32,744 nucleotides of DNA from an uncultured Muribaculaceae bacterium (GCA_910584525.1 CAJUAT010000029.1:1-32744); one strand, 5' to 3'; counted from the first letter of the stretch, positions 13,630 to 22,239 are shown. Notes: generated from the sequence alone by a model not told the origin. Translations and numbers: made by a program.

Positions 13630-15156
13630 ATGAACATCACAACAGCAGACCTCCGGACACTGGAGGAAAAGGGCATCACACCCCAGCAACTTGAAGAACA
13701 GCTCAGGATGCTCTCCGAAGGCTTTCCATGGCTTAAGATAGAGAGCGCGGCCACTATAGGCAACGGCATATCGCTCCTCAGCCCCGAGGGCGAGGACAAT
13801 TCCATACGGCTCTGGGACGAGTTCCTCTGCTCGGGAGGAACCGTGCTTAAAATGGTGCCGGCAAGCGGCGCAGCTTCCAGAATGTTCAAGGATATTTTCG
13901 CTTTCACAAACGGTTCGAAAGAGAAGCCGCATACCGATTTTCTAAAGACTTTCTTCGACGCCATCCAGCACTTCGCCTTCTTTCCGGCCCTCAACGCGGT
14001 CTGCATGAGCCTTTACGGGAAGAGCACCCTCACTCTCATAGAGGATGAACGCTACAAGGATGTGGCCAAAGCCCTGGTGTCGCCCGAAGGCCTCGGTTAT
14101 GGTCAGCTCCCGAAGGCTCTCCTACGTTTCCACAATGTCATCGGCGACTCCCGCACAGCTCTCGAAGAGCACCTTGCCGAAGGCGCCCAGTATGCGCGCA
14201 CCGCCAAGGGTGTGGTCAATGTGCATTTCACCCTCAGTCCCGACCATCTCCCCATTGCCGAAAAGAAGGTGGAGGAAACTGCCAAAGTGCTTGAAGAACT
14301 GTATGGAGTGAAGTACAACATAACCTACTCCGTGCAGAAGTCCTCCACCGACACTGTGGCTGCCGACAAGAAGAACAACCCCTACCGGGAGAAGGGCACT
14401 CTCTTTTTCCGTCCCGGCGGCCACGGGGCCTTGATCGAGAACCTCAACGACCTGGACGCCGACGTGATCTTCATAAAGAACATCGACAATGTGGTTCCGG
14501 ATCTTCATCGCGCACCTACCATCCGTTATAAGAAAGTGATTGCGGGCACTCTCGTAGGCGTCAAGAAACGCGCCGACGAATATTGCCGTCTTATCAAGAC
14601 GGGAGAGCCCGACGACGCGCAGATCGACGACATGCTCAATTTTCTGCGCGGCGTGCTCTGCATCACCCATGACAAGGCCGACGACATGGACCGGCAGCAG
14701 AAACTCGAATACATTTACGGCAAGCTCAACCGTCCTTTCCGCGTGGCCGGCATGGTCAGAAACGAAGGGGAACCGGGCGGCGGCCCTTATCTCGTATATA
14801 ACGCCGACGGTACCGTCAGCCCGCAGATTCTCGAGTCGACTCAGATCAACACCAAGAACAAGGAGGCTAAGGAGATGATGACCAAGGCCACCCACTTCAA
14901 TCCCGTGGACCTCGTGGTATGCACCAAGGACTGGGAAGGCAACCGGTTCAATCTTCCCGACTTCGTTGACAAGACCACCGGCTTCATCTCCGAGAAGAGC
15001 CGCGAGGGCGTGGAAATCAAGGCTCTCGAACTCCCCGGCCTATGGAACGGCGCAATGTCTGACTGGAACACCATCTTCATAGAAGTTCCGGCCGAGACTT
15101 TCAACCCTGTCAAGACCGTCAACGACCTGCTGCGCCCCGCCCATCAGATCAACTGA
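13630..15156 (+). CDS. DUF4301-family protein, nucleotidyltransferase-like
   Basis: A 508-residue protein with features of the DUF4301 family, common in Bacteroidetes and without a settled function that I know of. Near residues 75-86 the motif MVPASGAASRMF resembles the glycine-rich nucleotide-binding start of sugar-phosphate nucleotidyltransferases. Other conserved-looking blocks are FFRPGGHGALIENLNDL, IFIKNIDNVVPD (which resembles a UDP-sugar pyrophosphorylase metal-binding loop) and MVRNEGEPGGGPYLV. No signal peptide is present, so it is cytosolic. The start at ATG 13630, 5 bp after guaD, is preferred; an upstream in-frame start at 13591 would lie inside guaD. Coupling to guaD suggests nucleotide or sugar-nucleotide metabolism. 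A perfect hairpin and a terminator follow. Confidence 0.85.
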   Translation: MNITTADLRTLEEKGITPQQLEEQLRMLSEGFPWLKIESAATIGNGISLLSPEGEDNSIRLWDEFLCSGGTVLKMVPASGAASRMFKDIFAFTNGSKEKPHTDFLKTFFDAIQHFAFFPALNAVCMSLYGKSTLTLIEDERYKDVAKALVSPEGLGYGQLPKALLRFHNVIGDSRTALEEHLAEGAQYARTAKGVVNVHFTLSPDHLPIAEKKVEETAKVLEELYGVKYNITYSVQKSSTDTVAADKKNNPYREKGTLFFRPGGHGALIENLNDLDADVIFIKNIDNVVPDLHRAPTIRYKKVIAGTLVGVKKRADEYCRLIKTGEPDDAQIDDMLNFLRGVLCITHDKADDMDRQQKLEYIYGKLNRPFRVAGMVRNEGEPGGGPYLVYNADGTVSPQILESTQINTKNKEAKEMMTKATHFNPVDLVVCTKDWEGNRFNLPDFVDKTTGFISEKSREGVEIKALELPGLWNGAMSDWNTIFIEVPAETFNPVKTVNDLLRPAHQIN

Positions 15157-15170
15157 CATATACATCATTA

Positions 15171-15185
15171 CCGGCTTAGTGCCGG
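15171..15185 (+). other. Small hairpin after the DUF4301 gene
   Basis: CCGGC-TTAGT-GCCGG is a perfect 5-bp stem with no T-run, 14 bp after the stop. It may stabilise the 3' end ahead of the main terminator. Confidence 0.4.
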
Positions 15186-15212
15186 CAGATAAGAGCATTT
15201 TCGTTAAAATCT

Positions 15213-15255
15213 CAGGTCCCGCACCGATATACGGCACGGGACCTGTTTATTGTTG
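15213..15255. terminator. Bidirectional intrinsic terminator between DUF4301 gene and kbl
   Basis: CAGGTCCCG (15213-15221) pairs perfectly with CGGGACCTG (15237-15245). A T-rich tail (TTTATTGTTG) follows on the plus strand and AGATTTTAACG on the minus strand, so it can end both converging transcripts. Confidence 0.8.
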
Positions 15256-15270
15256 CTCTTAAGTCGGTTT

Positions 15271-16470
15271 TCAGCCGATCACGTTGAGCTTTTTACCCAC
15301 TTTGATGAAAGCGGCAATAGCTTTGTCGAGCTGTTCCTGCGTATGAGCGGCGCTGAGCTGCACGCGGATGCGGGCCTGTCCCTTGGGAACCACGGGATAG
15401 TAGAATCCTGTGACGTATATACCCTCTTTCTGCATCTCGGCTGCGAAGTCCTGGCTGAGCCTGGCGTCGTAAAGCATCACGGCGCATATGGCGCTCTGGG
15501 TAGGCTTGATGTCGAAGCCGGCCTCCAGCATCCTGGTGCGGAAATATTCCACATTGGCCATAAGGCGGTCATGGAGTTCGTCGCTCTCGTCGAGCATCCT
15601 GAACATCTCAAGGCTTGCACCCACGATGGCCGGAGCCACGGAGTTGGAGAAGAGATAGGGACGCGAACGCTGACGGAGCATGTCGATAATCTCCTTGGGG
15701 CCTGTGGTGAAACCGCCCATGGCGCCGCCGAACGATTTGCCCAGCGTACCCGTGAAGATATCTATCTTGCCGTAAGCGTCGAATTTCTCGGCGACACCGC
15801 GGCCACGCTTGCCGACAACACCTGCGGAATGGCTCTCGTCGACCATCACCAGGGCATCGTACTTCTCGGCAAGCTCGCAGATTTTGTCCATAGGAGCCAC
15901 ATTGCCGTCCATCGAGAATACGCCATCGGTGGCAATGATGCGGAATCGGCAGTCGGCAGCCTCCTTGAGGCAGCGCTCGAGGTCTTCCATGTCGGCGTTC
16001 TTGTAGCGGAAACGTTTCGCTTTGCACAGACGCACGCCGTCGATGATGGAGGCATGGTTGAGGGCGTCGCTGATGATGGCATCCTCCTCGGTGAACAAAG
16101 GCTCGAACAGACCTCCGTTGGCATCGAAGCAGGCGGCATAAAGGATGGTGTCCTCCGTCTTGAAATAGCGACTGATGGCAGCCTCAAGCTCCTTATGCAA
16201 ATCCTGCGTTCCGCAGATGAAACGTACGGAACTCATGCCATAGCCACGCTCGTCCATCGCACGCTTCGCGGCGGCTATCAGTCGGCTGTTGTCGGCCAGT
16301 CCCAGATAATTGTTGGCGCAGAAGTTCAATACCTCTCCCTTCTTGCCCTCATTCTCCACTTCTATATCGCTGCTCTGCGGAGTAACGATAATGCGCTCGT
16401 TCTTGTATAGCCCCGCTTCCTTGATTCCGGCAAGCTCCTTGGCTAAGTGCTCTTTGAAATTATTGTACAT
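15271..16470 (-). CDS. kbl: Glycine C-acetyltransferase (2-amino-3-ketobutyrate CoA ligase)
   Basis: A PLP enzyme that cleaves 2-amino-3-ketobutyrate with CoA to glycine and acetyl-CoA, the second step of threonine breakdown. The start at 16470 gives 399 residues, the usual Kbl length. Extending to an upstream start at 16665 would add 65 low-quality residues, partly encoded over the promoter. Motifs are NFCANNYLGLADN (49-61), SVRFICGTQDLHKELE (81-96), the PLP-contacting D211 in VMVDESHSAG, and the Schiff-base lysine K245 in TGTLGKSFGGA. The Cys-rich YAACFDANGG block is also typical. It is divergent from tdh, which makes the substrate, and this supports Kbl over related enzymes such as BioF, HemA or SPT. 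A cytosolic homodimer is expected from the family. Confidence 0.95.
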   Translation of the reverse strand: MYNNFKEHLAKELAGIKEAGLYKNERIIVTPQSSDIEVENEGKKGEVLNFCANNYLGLADNSRLIAAAKRAMDERGYGMSSVRFICGTQDLHKELEAAISRYFKTEDTILYAACFDANGGLFEPLFTEEDAIISDALNHASIIDGVRLCKAKRFRYKNADMEDLERCLKEAADCRFRIIATDGVFSMDGNVAPMDKICELAEKYDALVMVDESHSAGVVGKRGRGVAEKFDAYGKIDIFTGTLGKSFGGAMGGFTTGPKEIIDMLRQRSRPYLFSNSVAPAIVGASLEMFRMLDESDELHDRLMANVEYFRTRMLEAGFDIKPTQSAICAVMLYDARLSQDFAAEMQKEGIYVTGFYYPVVPKGQARIRVQLSAAHTQEQLDKAIAAFIKVGKKLNVIG

Positions 16471-16541
16471 GATACCAGATTTAGACCCGGAACCTCCTCC
16501 CCGGGGAGACTGTCCCGATTCGATTTCTTTAAACTTATCCT

Positions 16542-16575
16542 CAAAATTAATAATTTTTTTTGGATTGCATTCAAA
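16542..16575 (-). promoter_or_regulatory. Probable kbl promoter
   Basis: On the minus strand TTTG (16572-16575), a 22-bp spacer and TAATTTTG (16542-16549) fit the consensus, with a slightly long spacer. The leader to ATG 16470 would be about 65 bases. It overlaps the tdh promoter on the other strand. Confidence 0.55.
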
Positions 16576-16591
16576 GTTTTCATTATTTTTG
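16559..16591 (+). promoter_or_regulatory. Probable tdh promoter
   Basis: TTTG (16559-16562), a 21-bp spacer and TATTTTTG (16584-16591) fit the Bacteroidetes consensus and are followed by CAGTGT, as at relA. The leader to ATG 16677 would be about 80 bases. Confidence 0.65.
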
Positions 16592-16676
16592 CAGTGTGAA
16601 AGGAGAAGAGGGGTCGGCAAGCCGTTCCCCGAGTCCTTCACGCTGAAAACTGATACCGAAAACACCTGACAAAGAA

Positions 16677-17657
16677 ATGAAGAATATTCTTGTTATAGGA
16701 GCCACAGGACAGATAGGTTCCGAGCTGACAATGAAGTTACGCGGCCTTTATGGCCCGGATAACGTGGTATGCGGCTATATACCTGGAGCGGAGCCGAAGG
16801 GAGTGCTGCTGGAAAGCGGTCCCGCGGAGATTGTCGACATAACCAATCCGCAACAGATTGCCGACACGGTCAACAAGTATGGCATCGACACGATATACAA
16901 TCTGGCGGCGTTGCTGTCGGCCGTTGCTGAGGCTCGTCCCCAGCTGGCATGGAAGATAGGTGTCGGCGGTCTCTACAACACTCTGGAAGTGGCCCGCGAA
17001 AAGGGTTGCGCTGTCTTCACGCCCAGTTCGATAGGCTCTTTCGGACCTTCCACTCCGCATGTAAAGACTCCTCAGGACACCATTCAGCGTCCCGAAACAA
17101 TCTATGGCGTAACCAAGGTGACAGGCGAGATGCTTTCCGACTATTATGCACGCCGTTTCGGCGTTGACACACGTTCGGTACGTTTCCCCGGTCTGATCAG
17201 CTATACCACCCTGCCCGGCGGCGGTACCACCGACTATGCCGTTGACATATATTACTCGGCAGTCAAGGGAGAGACTTTCAAATGTCCGCTGAAGCCTGGC
17301 ACATTCATGGACATGATGTACATGCCCGATGCGCTTCGCGCCGCCATTGAAATCATGGAGGCCGACCCCACCAAGCTGCATCACCGCAACTCCTTCAACA
17401 TCGCCTCCATGAGCTTTGACCCCGAAATCATCTACAACAAGATACGCGAGTATATGCCCGACTTCAAGATGGAATACGAGCTCGACCCGCTGCGCCAGGC
17501 TATCGCCGACTCATGGCCCGACAGTCTCGACGACACCTGCGCACGCCAGGAATGGGGCTGGAAACCCGAGTTCGACCTCGACTCCATGACACAGGACATG
17601 CTCGCCAACCTCAAAATCAAACTCAACAAAGAGGTCAGCGAACCCGTTCACGCCTGA
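16677..17657 (+). CDS. tdh: L-threonine 3-dehydrogenase, SDR (epimerase-like) type
   Basis: It oxidises L-threonine with NAD+ to 2-amino-3-ketobutyrate, which Kbl then splits. The 326-residue protein is an extended short-chain dehydrogenase with GATGQIG at 8-14 (NAD binding), PSSIGSFGP at 116-124, the catalytic pair Y143 and K147 in TIYGVTKVTGE, and the substrate-pocket block PGGGTTDYAVDIYYSA. The last two blocks distinguish the bacterial and animal SDR-type Tdh from other epimerases; the zinc-dependent MDR type of E. coli is unrelated. Pairing with kbl across a shared promoter region confirms the pathway. It ends before a strong intrinsic terminator, so it is probably transcribed alone. Confidence 0.93.
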   Translation: MKNILVIGATGQIGSELTMKLRGLYGPDNVVCGYIPGAEPKGVLLESGPAEIVDITNPQQIADTVNKYGIDTIYNLAALLSAVAEARPQLAWKIGVGGLYNTLEVAREKGCAVFTPSSIGSFGPSTPHVKTPQDTIQRPETIYGVTKVTGEMLSDYYARRFGVDTRSVRFPGLISYTTLPGGGTTDYAVDIYYSAVKGETFKCPLKPGTFMDMMYMPDALRAAIEIMEADPTKLHHRNSFNIASMSFDPEIIYNKIREYMPDFKMEYELDPLRQAIADSWPDSLDDTCARQEWGWKPEFDLDSMTQDMLANLKIKLNKEVSEPVHA

Positions 17658-17688
17658 CGGGAATCAGCTATACCCGACACCATCACCT

Positions 17689-17725
17689 GCCATCCGCGGC
17701 CCTGCTGCGGATGGCCTTTTTCTTT
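17689..17725 (+). terminator. Strong intrinsic terminator after tdh
   Basis: GCCATCCGC (17689-17697) pairs perfectly with GCGGATGGC (17707-17715) across a 9-base loop and is followed by CTTTTTCTTTT. Confidence 0.92.
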
Positions 17726-17740
17726 TGATGGAAAAATTTG

Positions 17741-17748
17741 TAACTTTG
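17741..17748 (+). promoter_or_regulatory. -7-like element TAACTTTG directly before the porin start
   Basis: TAACTTTG followed by GCAGGGTG closely resembles the other promoters here. No TTTG lies 19-21 bp upstream; the nearest (17724-17727) is only 13 bp away. If active, the transcript would start within a few bases of the GTG at 17753. Confidence 0.4.
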
Positions 17749-17752
17749 CAGG

Positions 17753-19795
17753 GTGAAATCTTTATATACACAAGCATCCTCTCTGCGAATCCTTATATTG
17801 ACACTCATGGCATGCGTGTCGATAGCGGCCATGAGTCAGGAGCCGGGTGAAACGCCGACGAAAGTCAAGACGCCCCGGAAGCCCGGCAACGCATGGACCC
17901 TCGCAACCCCTCTGGGCCTCCCCGAAGCCTCCACCATAGACACTCTCGAATACAATTACCAGCACCAGTTCATACCGTCGCAAACCAGCGACGCATATGC
18001 CACTACCGGCCAGCTCGGCGGCCCGGCGCTCGACATGATTTATTTCGGACGCCACAACCCTCAGCCATTCTTCTTCAACGACGCCATTTACAAATGGGTA
18101 CCCTCGTTTGAAAAGGAGAAGTTCTACAATGTCTACATACCCATGACATTGCTCAGCTACAACTTCTCCACGGGGCGTGACAGCCATTCCGACCTGCTGC
18201 GCGGGATATTCGCCGGCAATGTCAACCGCCGCATAGGCGCCGGTGCCTGGATTGAATATCCTTATACAAAAGGGTGCTACGCCGATCAGGCCGCCAAGGA
18301 ACTTGCCTACGGTTTCCAGGTCTATTACAAGGGTAACCATTACCAGATGCAGGCCTTCTACAACCATTACAACCATGTAAACAAGGAGAATGGCGGCATT
18401 ACCGACGACCGCTACATCACGGATCCGGCGGCCGTGCAGGGAGGCGTGACAAGCATAGAGCCCAAGAGCATACCTGTGCGGCTGACCGATGTCCACAACC
18501 GAGTGCGCGGTCAAGAGTTCTACATGTCGCATGCCTACGCCGTGGGCTTCAACCGCGAGATTACCCAGCCCGGCGACACTGTGCCGCGTTTCGAACTCGT
18601 GCCTGTGACCCGGTTCATCTACAGCCTCAACGTCGAGCAGAACGACCGCCGTTTCCTCGCCCAGAATATGCAGAAGGCCTCCGACTTCTGGCCCGACACC
18701 TATTTCAACAAAACCTTAACCAACGAGCTTACCGACCACTGGTCGGTGGCAAATACTTTAGGCGTACAGATGCTCGAGGGATTCCATAAGAAAATACCTT
18801 TCGGACTGTCGGCATGGGTAACCTATGACATCGACAAATGGTGGTTCGAACGGGCACTGCCGGAACCGCCGGCAGAAGGCACAGATCCGGTTTCGCCTGA
18901 AGAAGAGGGACTTACACCGCTGCCGGAAGATATCGACGTCAATATTGCGGAACAGCGCAACCGCGTATGGGTAGGAGCGCGCCTCGAGCGCACGCAGGGA
19001 CGCCTGATACGCTTCTATGCCGACGGCCGCTTCGGCCTCGTAGGCTCCGCTGCCGGCGAGATTATTGTCAACGGTAACATCACCACCCGTTTCCGCCTCG
19101 GCAAAGACACCGTGGAAATTGCCGCCAACGCCGCTTTCAGAAACGAGGAACCTAACTGGATTCTCAAGCATTATATCGGCAACCACTTCGTATGGAACAA
19201 TAACTTCGGGAAAATACGCTCGTTGCGCGTGGGCGGACATCTGCATATTCCATGGACAAAAACCGACCTCTACGTGAATTTCGACAATGTGCAGAACCTG
19301 GTGTATTTCAACGCCGCCTCACGTCCCGAGCAGTTCGGCGGCTCGGTACAGGTGTTCTCAGCTTCCATCGACCAGAAACTGAGTTTCGGAATATGGAACT
19401 GGAACAACCGCATCACATGGCAGGCCACCTCCGACAAAAGCCGTCTGCCACTGCCGGCACTCTCGGTCTACAGCAACATGTTCCTGCAGTTCCGCATCGC
19501 CAAGGTGCTCAAAGTGCAACTCGGCATAGACTGCGACTATTATACCAAATATCAGGGGATGCTCTACCAGCCTGCCACCATGTCGTTTCATGTGCAGGGC
19601 GACAATCCCGTATATGTTGGCAATTACGCCAACTGCAACGTCTACCTCAACTGCAAGCTGTCGAAGACACGGTTTTTCGTGATGTGCAGCCATGTCAACG
19701 AGGGTCTCTTCGGGCGCAACTTCTTCTCGATGCCTGGCTATCCCGTCAGTCCGCGACAGTTCCGCCTCGGTGTCAGCGTCGATTTCGCCAATTGA
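17753..19795 (+). CDS. Putative outer membrane porin (Porin_10-like)
   Basis: A 680-residue protein with a signal peptide (hydrophobic LRILILTLMACVSIAA, cleavage near SQ at about 28-30) and a long, aromatic- and Asn-rich beta-strand-type sequence typical of outer membrane barrels. The first mature part (residues 56-120, with LGGPALDMIYFGRHNPQPFFFND) and the C-terminal run of alternating strands ending in RQFRLGVSVDFAN, with a final aromatic-polar end, match Bacteroidetes Porin_10 proteins. The substrate is not known. The GTG at 17753 is chosen because it gives a complete signal peptide; the next in-frame ATG (17807) would truncate it. The start lies very close to a -7-like element, so the mRNA may be leaderless or use a promoter I do not see. 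A 10-bp repeat array follows the stop. Confidence 0.8.
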   Translation: MKSLYTQASSLRILILTLMACVSIAAMSQEPGETPTKVKTPRKPGNAWTLATPLGLPEASTIDTLEYNYQHQFIPSQTSDAYATTGQLGGPALDMIYFGRHNPQPFFFNDAIYKWVPSFEKEKFYNVYIPMTLLSYNFSTGRDSHSDLLRGIFAGNVNRRIGAGAWIEYPYTKGCYADQAAKELAYGFQVYYKGNHYQMQAFYNHYNHVNKENGGITDDRYITDPAAVQGGVTSIEPKSIPVRLTDVHNRVRGQEFYMSHAYAVGFNREITQPGDTVPRFELVPVTRFIYSLNVEQNDRRFLAQNMQKASDFWPDTYFNKTLTNELTDHWSVANTLGVQMLEGFHKKIPFGLSAWVTYDIDKWWFERALPEPPAEGTDPVSPEEEGLTPLPEDIDVNIAEQRNRVWVGARLERTQGRLIRFYADGRFGLVGSAAGEIIVNGNITTRFRLGKDTVEIAANAAFRNEEPNWILKHYIGNHFVWNNNFGKIRSLRVGGHLHIPWTKTDLYVNFDNVQNLVYFNAASRPEQFGGSVQVFSASIDQKLSFGIWNWNNRITWQATSDKSRLPLPALSVYSNMFLQFRIAKVLKVQLGIDCDYYTKYQGMLYQPATMSFHVQGDNPVYVGNYANCNVYLNCKLSKTRFFVMCSHVNEGLFGRNFFSMPGYPVSPRQFRLGVSVDFAN

Positions 19796-19806
19796 TAAAT
19801 TCAGCC

Positions 19807-19876
19807 AATCCCGCTAAATCCCGATTAATCCCGATTAATCCCGCTAAATCCTGATTAATCCCGATTAATCCCGATA
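19807..19876 (+). repeat. Seven-copy 10-bp tandem array, consensus AATCCCGATT
   Basis: Seven contiguous units of AATCCCG(A/C)T(A/T), one with a T for C change, begin 12 bp after the porin stop. They fill most of the 108-bp gap to the LRR gene. No other promoter is evident in the gap. Confidence 0.92.
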
Positions 19877-19903
19877 AATTACAATCTAACCAAAACCTTG
19901 ACT

Positions 19904-22111
19904 ATGAAGAAAATAGCCACAACCCTGTTGCTGCTGTCGTCGATGGCGATAGCCGGAGCCGAAACCACGGCCATCGACCAGGTGAACTACATTCTCAACG
20001 ATGACGGGACAGCCACCGTGACCAACATGGGCCAGTCTCCCCTCACCGAGATAGTGATTCCCTCTACCGTCACATCGGGCGGCAAGTCGTACACCGTGAC
20101 CGTCATCGGTGAAAAGGCTTTCTACAACAACAAGACAGCCACCTCCATCACGGTTCCCGAGACGGTTACGCGCGTAGAAAGATGGGCCTTCTACTCTTGC
20201 GCCAACGCAGTGTTCAACATACCGTCGAAGCTGACATTCATAGGCGACCGCGCCTATCAGCGCTGCAACAAGCTGAAAGCCGCCAACCTGCCGGCTACCG
20301 TGACGCATATAGGCGATGACGCCTTCGGATTCAGCACCGCCCTGACCGAAGCTTCGATACCTCCGTCAATTACCACCGTACCCACCGGTATCTTCAACGG
20401 CTGCAAAGCCCTCACGAAGGTTACACTCCACAATGCCGTCGATTCCCTGGCTCCCAAATGCTTCTACGCCTGCTCCGCCCTTCCCGAAATCAATATACCC
20501 GACGGTGTGAAAGGTATCGGTCAGAACGCTTTCTATTCCTGCGACGCCCTCAAGACTGTAAAACTCCCCTCCACTATCCGTCAGATAGAGCTGGAGACCT
20601 TCAACTCCTGCAAGGGTCTCACGGAAATAACCATACCCGCAAATGTGACATACATCGGCAAAGGGGCTTTCAAAAACTGCGAGGCGCTGAAGAAAGTGGT
20701 TATAGAGGGCACGGTGGAACTGCTGGAGGAACTCGTGTTCGCCAACACCCCGGCCCTCAAGGAATTCACTTTCCCAAAAGGTCTGAAGGAAATATCCACA
20801 GGAGCATTAAACAAATCAGGACTCACCGCCGTAGAGATTCCGTCTACGGTCAAGATTCTCGGCAAACAGGCCTTCGCGGCATGTCCGTCGCTTGTCACGG
20901 CGACGATTCCCGCATCCATCGATTCGATAGGCGTGCAGGTATTCCAGGCCAATCCTCAGCTCACCACCGTGACTTTCACCGAAGGTCTCCGCCGACTGGG
21001 CAACCGCATGTTCTACAACTGTCCCAAGCTCACCGACGTGGTTCTCCCGCAGTCTCTCGAGGAAATAGACCGGGAGGCATTCAGCAACTGCGTATCCATC
21101 AAATCCATCGTTATTCCCGAGAAGACCCTCAAACTGGGCGACGGCGCCCTCTCCTATTGCAAGGGGCTTACGAGCGTGAAGCTCCCTTCCGCACTCACGG
21201 AAATACCGAGCAGCTTTTTCGCTGTAGACTCCGCGCTGCTGAAAATTGAGATACCGGCCAATGTAAAGGTTATCGGCGATTATGCCTTCCATCACTGCAA
21301 ACGCCTCACACAGGTGACATTGCCCACGGGTCTCGAGGAGCTTCAGGAATGCGCCTTCGCCTCCTGCCTCGGCCTTGAAAACATCACGCTGCCGGCATCG
21401 CTAAAGATATTCGCCCCGATGGTATTCAACAACTGCCATAACCTCACATCCATCGAGGCCGTCGATGGAGGCATCTTCAAGAGCATCGACGGCGTGCTCT
21501 ATAAGAAACCGGAAGCCGATGACACCGCCGCCGGACTTACTCTCACATGCTTCCCCATAGGACGCGGCGGCTCATTCACAGTGCCGGCCGGCGTGACTGC
21601 CATAGGCAGCAGCGCATTCCGTACCAATGAAAAACTGTCGACGATAAAATTCACCGAAGGGCTGACCACAATCGGCGACTGGGCTTTCGCCTATTGCTAC
21701 GGCCTCAAGGATGTGTACATACCCGCAAGCGTCACCAGCATCGACAAAGCCGCCTTCTTCTATATCAAGACTCTGGAGACAATCACGTGCTCTGCCGCAC
21801 AGCCGCCCGTGGCTACCTCATCGACATTCGACAGCTCCATATTCACCAAATGCTCTCTGATGGTGCCCGAAAACAGTATTGACGCCTACAAGGGCGCCGA
21901 CATATGGAAGAAGTTCACCAACATAAGCAAGATCAACAACGGCACAGGCATCGAAAGCCTTCCCAGCGAGAGCGATGGCGAGACTATCGGCGTCTATACC
22001 CTTACCGGCAGCCGCATTGCCGACAACTGTCAGGGTCTCGACGCAGGCATTTACCTGATTGTCAGGAAATCCGCCGGCAAAGTCACCACCGACAAGATAC
22101 TGGTAAAATAA
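19904..22111 (+). CDS. BspA-like leucine-rich repeat surface protein with sorting-type tail
   Basis: A 735-residue protein starts at ATG 19904; the upstream TTG is unnecessary. It has a signal peptide (KKIATTLLLLSSMAIAGA) and about twenty LRR_5/BspA-type repeats of 22-24 residues (pattern IGxxAFxxCxxLxxVxLPxxLxxI) over residues 60-650. BspA-type proteins act as surface adhesins in oral and gut Bacteroidetes; the ligand here is unknown. The last 50 residues (IGVYTLTGSRI, then GIYLIVRKSAGKV and a final KILVK) resemble a type IX secretion C-terminal sorting domain, so export by T9SS and surface attachment are inferred. The module near 510-560 (a SIDGVLYKK strand) is a common LRR_5 variant. It ends at an intrinsic terminator overlapping the next promoter. 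Confidence 0.88.
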   Translation: MKKIATTLLLLSSMAIAGAETTAIDQVNYILNDDGTATVTNMGQSPLTEIVIPSTVTSGGKSYTVTVIGEKAFYNNKTATSITVPETVTRVERWAFYSCANAVFNIPSKLTFIGDRAYQRCNKLKAANLPATVTHIGDDAFGFSTALTEASIPPSITTVPTGIFNGCKALTKVTLHNAVDSLAPKCFYACSALPEINIPDGVKGIGQNAFYSCDALKTVKLPSTIRQIELETFNSCKGLTEITIPANVTYIGKGAFKNCEALKKVVIEGTVELLEELVFANTPALKEFTFPKGLKEISTGALNKSGLTAVEIPSTVKILGKQAFAACPSLVTATIPASIDSIGVQVFQANPQLTTVTFTEGLRRLGNRMFYNCPKLTDVVLPQSLEEIDREAFSNCVSIKSIVIPEKTLKLGDGALSYCKGLTSVKLPSALTEIPSSFFAVDSALLKIEIPANVKVIGDYAFHHCKRLTQVTLPTGLEELQECAFASCLGLENITLPASLKIFAPMVFNNCHNLTSIEAVDGGIFKSIDGVLYKKPEADDTAAGLTLTCFPIGRGGSFTVPAGVTAIGSSAFRTNEKLSTIKFTEGLTTIGDWAFAYCYGLKDVYIPASVTSIDKAAFFYIKTLETITCSAAQPPVATSSTFDSSIFTKCSLMVPENSIDAYKGADIWKKFTNISKINNGTGIESLPSESDGETIGVYTLTGSRIADNCQGLDAGIYLIVRKSAGKVTTDKILVK

Positions 22112-22143
22112 CCGGAACACACCGGGACTTTCAACGAGTCTAT

Positions 22144-22179
22144 AAAACCCGAAACCGTTTTGCGGTTTTGGGTTTTTTT
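22144..22179 (+). terminator. Intrinsic terminator after the LRR gene
   Basis: A 14-bp stem (22144-22157 with 22163-22176, one G-T pair) with a TTTTG loop is followed by further T residues. It starts 32 bp after the LRR stop and overlaps the tetR promoter. Confidence 0.85.
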
Positions 22180-22189
22180 ACTAATTTTG
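22159..22189 (+). promoter_or_regulatory. Promoter of the tetR-efflux operon, -33 inside a terminator loop
   Basis: TTTG (22159-22162), a 19-bp spacer and TAATTTTG (22182-22189) match the consensus exactly. The -33 element is the loop of the preceding terminator. The leader to ATG 22240 is about 45 bases. Confidence 0.75.
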
Positions 22190-22198
22190 CGCCGACGT

Positions 22199-22216
22199 TT
22201 TGAAGCAGAAATCAAA
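22199..22216. promoter_or_regulatory. Possible TetR operator, TTTGA-N8-TCAAA
   Basis: A short inverted repeat sits just downstream of the predicted transcript start of tetR, where an autorepressor would bind. The arms are only 5 bp, so this is tentative. Confidence 0.3.
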
Positions 22217-22239
22217 TACATTGAGGTTTCCCCATACAC

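Noticed and set aside
16471..16665. 65-residue N-terminal extension of Kbl
   Set aside because: It runs through the kbl/tdh promoter region and has no family match; the start at 16470 gives the usual length.
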